A DNA stretch of 64,000 bases from RHKX01 sp046330415 (GTDB lineage: Bacteria > Actinomycetota > Thermoleophilia > Solirubrobacterales > 70-9). The position numbers and the translations under genes were made by a program. Below the pieces are notes generated by a model. It did not search any database. It saw only the letters and a program-made list of their open reading frames with translations, and was not told where the DNA came from. Below, piece after piece: positions 1-8,420 of this stretch (within the stretch, counting starts at the first letter, position 1; each line of letters starts with the position of its first letter). The stretch covers positions 1 through 64,000 of the forward strand of contig JAXLSW010000011.1 in the NCBI GenBank assembly GCA_046330415.1. Reading direction: 5' to 3'.

Positions 1-32
1 GCAGGGCGACCCCGACTGACCGCCGACCGCGT

Positions 33-61
33 TTGGCCAATACGTCATCGGTTGCTAACAT
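33..61 (+). promoter_or_regulatory. candidate promoter ahead of rpmJ
   Basis: TTGGCC at 33-38 and TAACAT at 56-61 are separated by 17 nt, which fits a sigma-70-type promoter followed by a leader of about 90 nt before rpmJ. The first ~20 nt of the window may be the last codons of an upstream gene ending in TGA at 17-19, so the promoter would be internal to the ribosomal operon. This rests on motif matching only. Confidence 0.3.
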
Positions 62-157
62 GCCGCGTTCGGCCCGTTGGGCTGTCGCAATACGCCTGCC
101 TCCCGATTCATGGGGAGTGCCAGGCCACCTCGAGTCAGAAGGACAAGAATTTCGGAG

Positions 158-271
158 ATGAAGGTCCGAGCCTCCGTAAAACCGATGTGCGAGCGATGCC
201 AGGTCATCAGGCGGCGCGGCCGCGTTCTCGTGATCTGCTCAAACCCCCGCCACAAGCAGAGGCAGGGCTAG
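158..271 (+). CDS. rpmJ: 50S ribosomal protein L36 (bL36)
   Basis: A 37-residue basic protein of the large ribosomal subunit, full length for the family. The zinc-ribbon ligands C11, C14, C27 and H32 are all present, so this is the zinc-binding form. The ATG at 158 begins the family-typical MKVRASVK start. The longer in-frame reading upstream has no family similarity and was not used. It lies 3 nt before rpsM and leads the rpmJ-rpsM-rpsK-rpsD-rpoA-rplQ block, the standard bacterial order, so it is almost certainly co-transcribed with them. Confidence 0.97.
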   Translation: MKVRASVKPMCERCQVIRRRGRVLVICSNPRHKQRQG

Positions 272-274
272 GCA

Positions 275-658
275 ATGGCACGAATCGCAGGAGTCAACCT
301 GCCGCTGAACAAGCGCACCGAGATCGGTCTCACCTACGTGCACGGGATCGGCGACTCGACGTCGCGCAAGATCCTCGCCGAGACGGGCGTCGACGGGAAC
401 ACCCGCGTCGGCGATCTCACCGAGGACGAGGTGATCAAGCTTCGTGACGCCGTCGACGAGTACCAGGTCGAGGGCGACCTCCGTCGTGAGCGCTCCCAGA
501 ACATCAAGCGCCTGATGGAGATCGGTTCCTACCGCGGCCTGCGCCACCGGCGCGGCCTCCCGGTCCGGGGCCAGCGGACCAAGACCAACGCCCGCGGCCG
601 CAAGGGCCCGAAGCGCATGAGCGTCGCCGGCAAGAAGAAGGCGCCGAGCGCCAAGTAG
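275..658 (+). CDS. rpsM: 30S ribosomal protein S13 (uS13)
   Basis: Small-subunit head protein that contacts the P-site tRNA and forms bridges to the large subunit. The 127 residues match the usual 120-127. It opens with MARIAGVNLP, has the helix-turn-helix-like TYVHGIG segment near residue 21, the GLRHRRGLPVRGQRT RNA-binding segment around residues 88-102, and a lysine-rich tail. ATG start, 3 nt after rpmJ. rpsK follows 16 nt downstream in the same operon. Confidence 0.98.
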   Translation: MARIAGVNLPLNKRTEIGLTYVHGIGDSTSRKILAETGVDGNTRVGDLTEDEVIKLRDAVDEYQVEGDLRRERSQNIKRLMEIGSYRGLRHRRGLPVRGQRTKTNARGRKGPKRMSVAGKKKAPSAK

Positions 659-674
659 ATCGAGGAGTTACTGA

Positions 675-1076
675 GTGCCCCAGCCCAAGCGTTCATCCGG
701 AGGTCGTTCGAAGCGCCGCGTGCGCAAGAACGTGCCGTTCGGCCAGGCTCACATCAAGACGAGCTTCAACAACACGATCGTCACCCTGACCGACCCCGAG
801 GGCAACGTCATCGCGTGGGAGTCCGCCGGCAGCGCCGGTTTCAAGGGCTCGCGTAAGTCGACGCCGTTCGCCGCTCAGGTGACGGCCGACAACGCCGCCC
901 GCAAGGGCATGGAGCACGGCCTCGAGCGGGTCGAGGTGCTCGCCAAGGGCGCCGGCTCCGGCCGTGAGACCGCGATCCGCGCCCTCCAGGCCGCCGGCCT
1001 TCAGGTCACCACGGTCAAGGACGTCACCCCGCAGGCCCACAACGGCTGCCGCCCGAAGAAGCGGAGGCGCGTCTAA
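675..1076 (+). CDS. rpsK: 30S ribosomal protein S11 (uS11)
   Basis: Platform protein of the small subunit, near the mRNA exit/Shine-Dalgarno site. It has 133 residues, with the conserved core from VPFGQAHIKTSFNNTIVT (about residue 20) to the C-terminal DVTPQAHNGCRPKKRRRV segment. The start is GTG at 675, preceded by GAGGAG at 662-667 with 7-nt spacing; no ATG is available in frame nearby. rpsD begins 2 nt after its stop, which suggests translational coupling. Confidence 0.98.
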   Translation: MPQPKRSSGGRSKRRVRKNVPFGQAHIKTSFNNTIVTLTDPEGNVIAWESAGSAGFKGSRKSTPFAAQVTADNAARKGMEHGLERVEVLAKGAGSGRETAIRALQAAGLQVTTVKDVTPQAHNGCRPKKRRRV

Positions 1077-1078
1077 GC

Positions 1079-1699
1079 ATGGCCCGCGACACTTCACCTC
1101 AGTGCAAGCAGTGCCGCCGCGAGGGGCAGAAGCTGTTCCTCAAGGGCGAGCGTTGCCTGACGGACAAGTGCGGCGTCGAGCGCCGCTCCTACCCGCCCGG
1201 TGACCACGGCCGTGGCCGGCTGCGCGCATCCGAGTACCGCCAGCAGCTCCGCGAGAAGCAGAAGGCTCGCCGCTACTACCAGGTGCTCGAGAAGCAGTTC
1301 CGCGCCTACTACGACAAGGCGTCCCGCCAGGACGGCGTGACCGGCGAGAACCTGCTGCGACTGCTTGAACGACGCTTCGACAACGTGCTGGTGCGCCTCG
1401 GCTTCGCGGCCTCACGGCGACAGGCTCGGCAGATGGTCCGCCACGGTCACTGGCAGATCAACGGGCGCCGGGTCGACATCCCCAGCTATCAGATCAAGCC
1501 CGACGACATCATCTCGATCAAGAGCGGCTCCGATGCCGAGCAGACCGTCCGTGCAGCGACGGAGCTGATCTCGACCGTGCCGGCCTGGCTGCAGGCCGAT
1601 CACGACTCGCTGACCGCCAAGGTTCTGCGACTGCCGGAGCGGGACGAGATCGACGCGCCGATCACCGAGCAGCTCATCGTCGAGCTGTACTCGAAGTAG
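1079..1699 (+). CDS. rpsD: 30S ribosomal protein S4 (uS4)
   Basis: Primary 16S rRNA-binding protein and 30S assembly nucleator. It has 206 residues, typical length. The N-terminal zinc knuckle has all four cysteines (C9, C12, C26, C31), the zinc-binding type known from Thermus and Bacillus-group S4. An S4 RNA-binding domain follows from about residue 97 (RFDNVLVRLGFAASRRQARQ). It sits between rpsK and rpoA in the same operon. Confidence 0.98.
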   Translation: MARDTSPQCKQCRREGQKLFLKGERCLTDKCGVERRSYPPGDHGRGRLRASEYRQQLREKQKARRYYQVLEKQFRAYYDKASRQDGVTGENLLRLLERRFDNVLVRLGFAASRRQARQMVRHGHWQINGRRVDIPSYQIKPDDIISIKSGSDAEQTVRAATELISTVPAWLQADHDSLTAKVLRLPERDEIDAPITEQLIVELYSK

Positions 1700-1733
1700 G
1701 CGAGAGAACGAGACGACGGAAGGACCTCCACCC

Positions 1734-2699
1734 ATGACCACCCTGCCCGATTTCCAGGTTCCGACGATCTCCTACGAGGAGATCTCCGACAACCACGGCC
1801 GCTTCACCATCGAGCCCCTCGACAAGGGCTTCGGCTACACGTACGGCAACAGCCTGCGCCGCGTGCTGCTCTCCTCGCTGAAGGGCGCCGCGATCACCAG
1901 CGTTCGCATCGAGGGCGTCGCCCACGAGTTCTCGAGCATCGCCGGGGTCAAGGAGGACGTCACCGACATCATCCTCAACCTCAAGAGCATCGTCGTGCGC
2001 ATGCACACCGACGCCAGCGAGGTCGAGGTGCCGCTGGTCGCCAGCGGCCCCGGTGACATCACCGCCGCTGACATCGACCTGCCCGCCGGCGTCGAGATCC
2101 TCAACCCCGATGCTCCGATCGCGACCCTCGAGAAGAAGACGAAGCTCGAGATGTACATGACGATCGGCCGCGGCCGCGGCTACTCGCCGGCCGAGGACAA
2201 CAAGACCGACGATCAGCCGATCGGCGTCATCCCGATCGACTCGATCTTCTCGCCGATCCGCCGCGCCGCCTACCGGGTCGACTCGGCCCGCGTCGGCCAG
2301 CGCACGGACTTCGACAAGCTGTCGCTCGAGGTCGAGACCGACAGCTCGCTTGAGCCTCCTGCCGCGCTGCGTGAGGCGTCGGAGCTGCTGATCGCGAGCC
2401 TGGCGATCTTCACCGATGCCGAGCGCGTCGACGAGCTCACCCAGCTCAACGCGATCGCCTCCAACGGCAGCAGCGGCGACGTCGCTCCCGAGGGCGAGGG
2501 CGACGACCGCCTCATCGAGGAGCTCGAGATCGGCGTCCGCGCCTACAACTGCCTGAAGCGTGCCGGCGTGCAGACGATCGGCGACCTGCAGGCGAAGTCG
2601 GAGTCCGAGCTGAAGGCGATCCCGAACTTCGGCGAGCGCTCGATCGAGGAAGTCATCGAGGCCATGCACGGTCTCGGGCTGAACCTCCGCGACGAGTAG
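1734..2699 (+). CDS. rpoA: DNA-directed RNA polymerase subunit alpha
   Basis: Alpha subunit of RNA polymerase. The N-terminal domain (about residues 1-235) dimerises and nucleates beta/beta-prime assembly; a short acidic/Ser-Gly linker (about 238-258) leads to the C-terminal domain (about 260-321), which binds UP elements and activators. The C-terminal helix-hairpin-helix segment (IPNFGERSIEEVIEAM) is intact. It has 321 residues, close to the usual 310-350. ATG start with GGAAGGAC upstream. It lies 34 nt after rpsD and 42 nt before rplQ in the standard order. Confidence 0.98.
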   Translation: MTTLPDFQVPTISYEEISDNHGRFTIEPLDKGFGYTYGNSLRRVLLSSLKGAAITSVRIEGVAHEFSSIAGVKEDVTDIILNLKSIVVRMHTDASEVEVPLVASGPGDITAADIDLPAGVEILNPDAPIATLEKKTKLEMYMTIGRGRGYSPAEDNKTDDQPIGVIPIDSIFSPIRRAAYRVDSARVGQRTDFDKLSLEVETDSSLEPPAALREASELLIASLAIFTDAERVDELTQLNAIASNGSSGDVAPEGEGDDRLIEELEIGVRAYNCLKRAGVQTIGDLQAKSESELKAIPNFGERSIEEVIEAMHGLGLNLRDE

Positions 2700-2741
2700 C
2701 GACGACGCACCGACGCACCTGACCTAGACTCGGAGAAGCCC

Positions 2742-3095
2742 ATGCGCCACGGACGCCAGCGACACAAGCTCAGCCGCGACACCGCGCACCGCAAGGCGCT
2801 GCTGCGGACGATGTCCAAGCAGGTCATCGAGCACGAGCGGATCCGGACGAGCCAGGCCAAGGCCAAGGCGGTCAAGCCCGAGGTGGAGAAGCTGATCACG
2901 CTCGCGAAGCGGGGTGACCTGCACGCGCGCCGGCAGCTTCTCTCCAAGCTCGGCCAGGACAAGTTCATCGTCCACAAGCTCGTCGAGGAGATCGCGCCGC
3001 GCTACAGCGAGCGGCCCGGCGGCTACACCCGGATCGTGAAGCTCGGACCGCGCCGGTCGGACTCGACCGAGATGGTCTTCCTCGAACTGGTCTGA
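2742..3095 (+). CDS. rplQ: 50S ribosomal protein L17 (bL17)
   Basis: Large-subunit protein near the exit tunnel. The 117 residues match the short bacterial form. It begins MRHGRQRHKLSRDTAHRKAL and ends with the conserved GGYTRIVKLGPRRSDSTEMVFLEL block. It follows rpoA by 42 nt and precedes truA by 30 nt, the common rpoA-rplQ-truA arrangement. Confidence 0.98.
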   Translation: MRHGRQRHKLSRDTAHRKALLRTMSKQVIEHERIRTSQAKAKAVKPEVEKLITLAKRGDLHARRQLLSKLGQDKFIVHKLVEEIAPRYSERPGGYTRIVKLGPRRSDSTEMVFLELV

Positions 3096-3125
3096 CGCGG
3101 CTGAGCGGCTGAGGTAGGGGCCGCC

Positions 3126-3866
3126 TTGCCCACCTACCGCCTCGACATCGCTTACGACGGCACCGGGTTCTCCGGCTGGGCCGTGCAGCCGGGCAAGCGC
3201 ACCGTGCAGGGCGAGATCGAGGAGGCCCTGGGGAAGGTCCTCGGGGAGCCGACGCGGATCGTCGTCGCCGGCCGCACCGATGCCGGCGTCCACGCGCTCG
3301 GCCAGGTCGCGAGCTTCGAGACCGACCGGGTCGTGCCGGGAACCCTGCGCCGGGCGCTCAATGCGCTGACCGGACGCGACGTCGCGATCAACGCGCTCGA
3401 GCCGACCGCGGACGGCTTCAACGCGCGCTTCTCCGCGATCGCGCGGCGCTACCGCTATCGCCTCGAGACGGCCTCGGTACCGAGCCCCTTCGAGCGGGGG
3501 CGGGCCATGCATTGGCCCTATCCCTTCGACCGCGAGCTCGCCGATCGTTGCGCCGAGGCCGTGCGCGGCGTCCACGACTTCACGGCCTTCACGCCGACCG
3601 ACACCCGGCACCGGCACTTCCACCGTGAGGTATCCGACGCGGTTTGGTCCGATGCGTCCCCGGGTGGCTCGATCCTCGCCTTCGAGATCGAGGCCGACGC
3701 CTTCCTGCGCGGGATGGTCAGGGCGCTCGTCGGGACGATCCTCGAGGTGGCGGGCGGGCGGCGCGAGCTCGCAGACCTCGAGCGCCTCCTGCGCGGCGGG
3801 ACCCGCCCCGAGGCCGGCGACTCGGCGCCGGCCTGCGGCCTCTACCTGCTGCGCGTCACCTACTGA
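3126..3866 (+). CDS. truA: tRNA pseudouridine(38-40) synthase TruA
   Basis: Isomerises uridines 38-40 in the anticodon arm of many tRNAs. It has 246 residues (usual 240-270). The catalytic aspartate is D52 in the AGRTDAGVHALGQ motif. The C-terminal FLRGMVRALVGTILEVAGG block that completes the active-site cleft is present. The start is TTG at 3126, preceded by GAGGTAGGGG at about 3111-3120; the family-typical YRLDIAYDGTGFSGW begins four residues in, so the start is secure. It ends the ribosomal block. Confidence 0.95.
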   Translation: MPTYRLDIAYDGTGFSGWAVQPGKRTVQGEIEEALGKVLGEPTRIVVAGRTDAGVHALGQVASFETDRVVPGTLRRALNALTGRDVAINALEPTADGFNARFSAIARRYRYRLETASVPSPFERGRAMHWPYPFDRELADRCAEAVRGVHDFTAFTPTDTRHRHFHREVSDAVWSDASPGGSILAFEIEADAFLRGMVRALVGTILEVAGGRRELADLERLLRGGTRPEAGDSAPACGLYLLRVTY

Positions 3867-3870
3867 CGGG

Positions 3871-5036
3871 ATGATCCCGGGAGACGGCAAACGGGTTCGG
3901 CCGCTGCGGATCGAGCTCGCCGTGGGTGGGCCTGGTGACCCGCCCGTGCTCGCCTTCGGCGCCGATCTCGACGCATCCGTCTGCGCGGCGGCCGGTGGGC
4001 GCGCTCACCTCAGCCCGCTCGACATGGACCTGACCGGCCCCGGCGAGGTCGCGTCCCTGCGCGAGGAGGCGGCTCGCCTCGCTTCCCGCCTCGGCTCCCC
4101 TCCCGGCGGCGCCGATCTGCTCATCGCCCACGACGGCGACGCCGGCCTGCGCTCGAGCGGCTGCGCGCTCGAGCGCGCGGCAGGCACCTCCCCGTCCAGC
4201 ACCATCACGCCCATCTCGCGGCGGTCCTCGCCGAGCACGGGGAGCGCGGCCCGGTGGTGGGCGCGATCCTCGACGGGCCGGGCCTCGGCCCCGACGGCAC
4301 CGTCTGGGGAGGCGAGCTGCTGATCGGCGACGCCGCAGCATGCGAGCGCGCCGGCCTGCTCTTCCCGGTGCGGCTCCCCGGCGGGGACGTCGCCCACCTG
4401 GAGCCCTGGCGGATGGCCTGCGCCTGGCTGGCGGCGGGCGCCGACGGAGAGGTGCCCTCGATCCCCTCCCGGCTCGCCGGGACGATCTCCGGCGTGAGCT
4501 GGGAGGCGGCTTCGGAGCAGGCCCGCCTCGGGGTCGGCTCGCCCCTGACGACGTGCGCGATGAGGCTGCTCGACGCGGCGGCGGCGCTGTGCGGGATCAC
4601 CGCCCCGATGGGGCGTGACGGTGATGCGGCGCGACTGCTTGCGGCCGCCGCCGTGCCGCGGCCCGAGCGGGCCTACGAGCTGCCGCTGGTGGCCGAGGGC
4701 CACGCGCCGATCCTGATCGACGCTCGCCCCGCGATCGCCGAGCTGTTGGCGGACATCGGCGCCGGGGTCGCCGTCGGGGAGGTGGGCGGGAGGCTGCGAG
4801 AGGGACTCGCGGCCGCGACAGCCGCCGCCTGCGCGCAGATCGCGACGGCCCGCGGCCTCGGTGTCGTCGCGCTCGGCGGTCGCTGCTTCGAGGACGAGGT
4901 GCTGCTCGAGCGGTCCGCCGAGCTCGTCGCCGAGAGCGGCCTGCGCGTCCTGGTGCCCGATGCCATCCCGCCCGGCGACGCCGCCGTGTCGCTCGGCCAG
5001 GCGCTCGTCGCGAGCCGCCGGCCCGGCGACTCCTAG
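3871..5036 (+). CDS. stand-alone HypF C-terminal (Kae1-like) carbamoyltransferase, frameshifted
   Basis: Two overlapping frames together encode about 388 residues resembling only the C-terminal part of HypF. The first frame (ATG 3871) gives the R.LRIEL...VLAFGADLDASVC and LIAHDGDAGLRSSG segments. The second frame gives the metal-binding QHHHAHLAAVLAEHG motif from about 4197, then the LDGPGLGPDGTVWGGE motif and a LPGGDVAHLEPWRMACAWL segment. The switch lies at 4165-4182. Adding one G to the GG at 4179-4180 joins the frames as ERAGRHLPVQHHHAH, so a missing base is likely. The acylphosphatase, zinc-finger and YrdC-like domains of full HypF are absent, and no hydrogenase gene is nearby. Full HypF makes the cyanide ligand of NiFe hydrogenases from carbamoyl phosphate; the substrate of this truncated form is unknown. 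Confidence 0.75.
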
Positions 5037-5039
5037 AAT
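5034..5039 (+). promoter_or_regulatory. -10 box for leaderless surE mRNA
   Basis: TAGAAT overlaps the stop codon of the upstream gene and lies 8 nt before the GTG start of surE. No Shine-Dalgarno sequence can fit in that space, so transcription would start at or next to the start codon. Confidence 0.55.
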
Positions 5040-5047
5040 CGGCTGCT

Positions 5048-5866
5048 GTGCGAGTTCTGCTCACCAACGACGACGGGATCGGCGCGCCCGGGCTGCAGGC
5101 GATGCGCAAGGCCCTGCTCGAGATCGACGGCATCGATCTCGCCGTCGTCGCTCCGGACGGCAACCGCAGCGCGATGGCGCGCTCGATCACTACGCGCCGG
5201 CCCCTCTGGGTGGAGGAGGTCGACTTCGAGGACGGGACCATCGGCTACGCGACCGATGGCACACCCGTCGACTGCGTGCGCCTCGCCGACCTCGGCCTGA
5301 TCGACGAGCGCCCGGAGCTGATCGTCTCGGGGATCAACCACGGCTCCAACCTCGGTGACGACGTGACCTACTCGGGGACCGTCGCCGCGGCGCTCGAGGG
5401 CATCGTCCTCGGGATCCCGGCGATCGCCGTCTCCCAGCAGTCGACCGAGGGCGAGATGGACTTCCGCTACGGGCGCGAGTTCGACTTCTCGGTCTCGGCG
5501 CCGCTGGCCGCGGCGCTCGCTGCGATCGTCGGCTCGGAGGGGCTGCCGGAGGGGACGCTCCTGAACGTCAACTGCCCCGGCAGTAACCCCACGGGCGTCG
5601 ACGTCGCGCGCCTCGGCAAGCGGCTCTACGACGATGAGCTCAAGCAGGTCGAGGAGGACCAGTACGGCCGCAAGCGCTACCGGATCTACGGGTACTCGCC
5701 GGGCTTCGAGGACGAGGACGGCACGGACCTGGCGGCGGTCGCGAGGGGGAAGGTCGCGATCACCCCGATCCACTTCGACCTGACCGACCACACGGGTTTC
5801 GACGGGGTCCGCGAGCTGCGGCTCGAGAATGCTCTCGAGCGCGTTCTCGAATCGGTGCAGGCGTGA
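5048..5866 (+). CDS. surE: 5'/3'-nucleotidase SurE
   Basis: Metal-dependent phosphatase of nucleoside monophosphates, usually linked to stationary-phase survival. It has 272 residues (usual 250-270). The metal site D8-D9 sits in MRVLLTNDDGIGAPG, and N97 lies in the VSGINHGSNLGDDVTYSGT motif. GTG start at 5048 with TAGAAT 8 nt upstream. The 3' end overlaps ligA by 4 nt (GTGA), so the two are co-translated. Confidence 0.95.
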   Translation: MRVLLTNDDGIGAPGLQAMRKALLEIDGIDLAVVAPDGNRSAMARSITTRRPLWVEEVDFEDGTIGYATDGTPVDCVRLADLGLIDERPELIVSGINHGSNLGDDVTYSGTVAAALEGIVLGIPAIAVSQQSTEGEMDFRYGREFDFSVSAPLAAALAAIVGSEGLPEGTLLNVNCPGSNPTGVDVARLGKRLYDDELKQVEEDQYGRKRYRIYGYSPGFEDEDGTDLAAVARGKVAITPIHFDLTDHTGFDGVRELRLENALERVLESVQA

Positions 5867-7896
5867 GCCCTGAAACCGGGGGCGGGGGAGACGCCGAGGC
5901 GCGCGCCGCGGAGCTGCGCGAGGAGATCGCCCGCTACGACCACGCCTACTACGTGCTCGACGACCCGCTGGTCGGCGACGACGTCTACGACGCGCTGCTC
6001 GACGAGCTGCGGGCGATCGAGGCCGACAACCCCGAGCTGCGTACGCCGGACTCGCCGACGCAGCGGGTCGGCGGCAAGCCGGTCGAGGGCTTCGAGCGCT
6101 ACGAGCACCGCGAGGCGATGCTGTCGCTCGCCAACGCCCGCTCAGCCGAGGAGCTCGAGGCCTGGGAGGGGCGGATCCGCAACCTGCTCAAGCGCTACGA
6201 CATCGAGGCGTCGGAGATCACCTACGTGACCGAGCCGAAGATCGACGGCCTCGCGATCTCGCTCACCTACGAGGACGGCGTCTTCGTCCGCGGCACGACC
6301 CGCGGCGACGGCCGGATCGGCGAGGACGTCACCCACAACCTGCGGACGATCCACTCGATCCCGCTGCGGATCCCCGACCCGCCCGCCGTGATCGAGGTCC
6401 GCGGCGAGATCTACTTCCCCCGCTCGGGCTTCGAGCGTCTCAACGAGCAGCGCGCCGAGGCCGGGCTCTCGACCTTCGCCAACCCGCGCAACGCCGCGGC
6501 CGGGACGATCCGCCAGCAGGACCCGGCGCTTGCCGCCGAGCGGCCGCTGCAGATCTGGACCTACGGGATCGGCTATCGGGAGGGCGTCGAGCACGCCTCC
6601 CACAGCGAGGAGCTGGAGTGGCTGCGCGAGCGCGGCTTCCGGGTCAACGGCGAGATCGCCGCGCAGGAGAACGGGGAGGAGGTGGTCGCTCGGTGCAAGT
6701 GGTGGGAGGAGAACCGCGAGACGCTCGACTACGAGATCGACGGCGCCGTCGTCAAGGTCGACGACCGCGCCCTGTGGCGCGACCTCGGCGTCGTGGGCCG
6801 CGAGCCGCGTTGGGCGATCGCCTGGAAGTTCCCGCCGACTACCGCGACGACCATGCTCAACCGGATCGTCTGGAACGTGGGGCGGACCGGGCACCTGGTG
6901 CCGTTCGCGATGTTGGAGCCGGTGCACGTCGGCGGCGTGACGGTCTCGACCGCGACGCTCCACAACGAGGAGGACCTCTCCCGCAAGGACGTCCGCGAGG
7001 GCGACGAGGTCGTGATCACCCGCGCCGGCGACGTGATCCCCCAGGTGATCTCGCCGCTGATCCAGCGGCGCGAGGGCAAGCGCCTGCGTAAGGCGAAGCC
7101 GCCGAAGGAGTGCCCGGTCTGCGGCACGCCCACGGAGAAGCCGGAGGGCGTGTGGACGATCTGCCCGAATCGGACGGGCTGCCCCGGGCAGGTCTTCCAG
7201 CACATCAAGCACTTCGTCAGCAAGGGCGCGATGGACATCGACGGCTTCGGCGAGAAGCAGGCCTCCCGCTTCCTCGAGGACGGCCTGATCGAAGACGCCG
7301 CCGACATCTACGACATCACCGCCACCCAGCTCGTCGAGCTGGACCGCTTCGGCGACGTCTCGGCGGCGAACCTGATCGCGGCGATCGAGGGCTCCAAGCG
7401 GCAGCCGTTCTCGCGCGTCCTCTTCGCGCTCGGGCTGGCCGGGGTCGGCTACGTGACCGCGGAGGCGTTGGCGCGGTACTTCGGGTCGATGGACGCGCTG
7501 CTCGAGGCCGGGGAGGAGGCGATCACCGAGGTCGACGGGGTCGGCCCGATCCTCGCCGAGCAGATCGTCGAGCAGCTCTCCGACGAGCGGACGCTGGCGC
7601 TGATCGAGGGTCTGCGTGAGCGCGGCCTGCGCTTCGAGCTCGACGCCGACGAGCGCCGGGCGGAGGAGGGGCCGCTCAAGGACAAGACCTTCGTGATCAC
7701 CGGCACCCTCCCGGAGCTGAGCCGCGAGCAGGCGTCCGAGCTGATCAAGCAGGCGGGGGGCAAGGTCACGGGCTCGGTCTCGAAGAAGACCGACTACGTC
7801 GTCGCCGGCGACAGCCCCGGCTCGAAGCTCACGAAGGCGCAGGAGCTCGGGACCGAGATCCTGGACGAGGACGGCCTGCGGGCGCTGGTGGGATGA
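5863..7896 (+). CDS. ligA: NAD(+)-dependent DNA ligase LigA
   Basis: Replicative DNA ligase that seals nicks using NAD+. It has 677 residues, the usual length. Domains in order: Ia (about 15-75), adenylation domain with catalytic K126 in EPKIDGLAIS, OB fold (about 325-405, ending at the ISPLIQRREGKR segment), zinc finger starting C417-x2-C420 with two further cysteines near 436 and 442, four helix-hairpin-helix motifs (about 450-590), and a C-terminal BRCT domain from about 600. GTG start overlaps the surE stop. Its own stop overlaps the next gene by 4 nt. Confidence 0.98.
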   Translation: MSPETGGGGDAEARAAELREEIARYDHAYYVLDDPLVGDDVYDALLDELRAIEADNPELRTPDSPTQRVGGKPVEGFERYEHREAMLSLANARSAEELEAWEGRIRNLLKRYDIEASEITYVTEPKIDGLAISLTYEDGVFVRGTTRGDGRIGEDVTHNLRTIHSIPLRIPDPPAVIEVRGEIYFPRSGFERLNEQRAEAGLSTFANPRNAAAGTIRQQDPALAAERPLQIWTYGIGYREGVEHASHSEELEWLRERGFRVNGEIAAQENGEEVVARCKWWEENRETLDYEIDGAVVKVDDRALWRDLGVVGREPRWAIAWKFPPTTATTMLNRIVWNVGRTGHLVPFAMLEPVHVGGVTVSTATLHNEEDLSRKDVREGDEVVITRAGDVIPQVISPLIQRREGKRLRKAKPPKECPVCGTPTEKPEGVWTICPNRTGCPGQVFQHIKHFVSKGAMDIDGFGEKQASRFLEDGLIEDAADIYDITATQLVELDRFGDVSAANLIAAIEGSKRQPFSRVLFALGLAGVGYVTAEALARYFGSMDALLEAGEEAITEVDGVGPILAEQIVEQLSDERTLALIEGLRERGLRFELDADERRAEEGPLKDKTFVITGTLPELSREQASELIKQAGGKVTGSVSKKTDYVVAGDSPGSKLTKAQELGTEILDEDGLRALVG

Positions 7897-8420
7897 TCGG
7901 CTCCGTGGCGCCCCGAACGATCCCGGCCGTCGACCCCAACGCCGAGCGCGGTCCGGTCCGCCGCGCCTTCTACTCCTTCGGCCAGAGCAAGGCAGGCCGC
8001 TGGTATGGGATCAAGATCGGATCGCGGATCGATCCGCCGATGTTGCGTCTGACCCGCGGCCGCTTCGCGACGACGTCGCTGCTGCCGCTCGTGCTTCTCC
8101 ACGTCCGCGGCGCCCGCAGCGGTGAGATCCGGACGATCCCGCTCGTCTACTTCACCGAGGGAGACGACGTGCTCCTGATCGCCTCGAGCTTCGGCAGGGC
8201 GAAGAACCCGGCCTGGTACTACAACCTCCTCGCCAACCCCGACGTCGAGCTGACGGCGGGCGGCGTCACCGCTCCCTATCGCTCCGAGGAGGTCGCCGAC
8301 GAGGCCGAACGGCAACGGCTCTTCAAGCTGGGCGTCGCCAACTTCGAGGGCTACGGCAACTACGAGCGGATGGCCGGCGAGCGGAAGATCCCGGTCCTGC
8401 GGTTGAGCCCTTCCGCGTAG
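7893..8420 (+). CDS. nitroreductase/deazaflavin (F420)-dependent oxidoreductase family protein
   Basis: 175 residues of the split-barrel DDN-type family. The core runs from LLHVRGARSGEIRTIPLVYF (about residue 68) through VLLIASSFGRAKNPAWYYNLLANPDVEL, the usual signature of these F420H2-binding enzymes. Known members reduce quinones or nitroimidazoles; the substrate here cannot be told. ATG at 7893 overlaps the ligA stop by 4 nt, so it is co-translated with ligA. Its stop codon abuts the convergent dacB stop with no gap. Confidence 0.85.
   Translation: MIGSVAPRTIPAVDPNAERGPVRRAFYSFGQSKAGRWYGIKIGSRIDPPMLRLTRGRFATTSLLPLVLLHVRGARSGEIRTIPLVYFTEGDDVLLIASSFGRAKNPAWYYNLLANPDVELTAGGVTAPYRSEEVADEAERQRLFKLGVANFEGYGNYERMAGERKIPVLRLSPSA

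Noticed and set aside
1674..2669. 331-residue open frame opposite rpoA
   Set aside because: Antisense shadow of a conserved gene, common at this GC content; no motifs.
4254..5036. Separate gene starting at GTG 4254 in place of a frameshifted HypF-like gene
   Set aside because: It would lose the QHHHAH metal motif that is encoded in the same frame just upstream.
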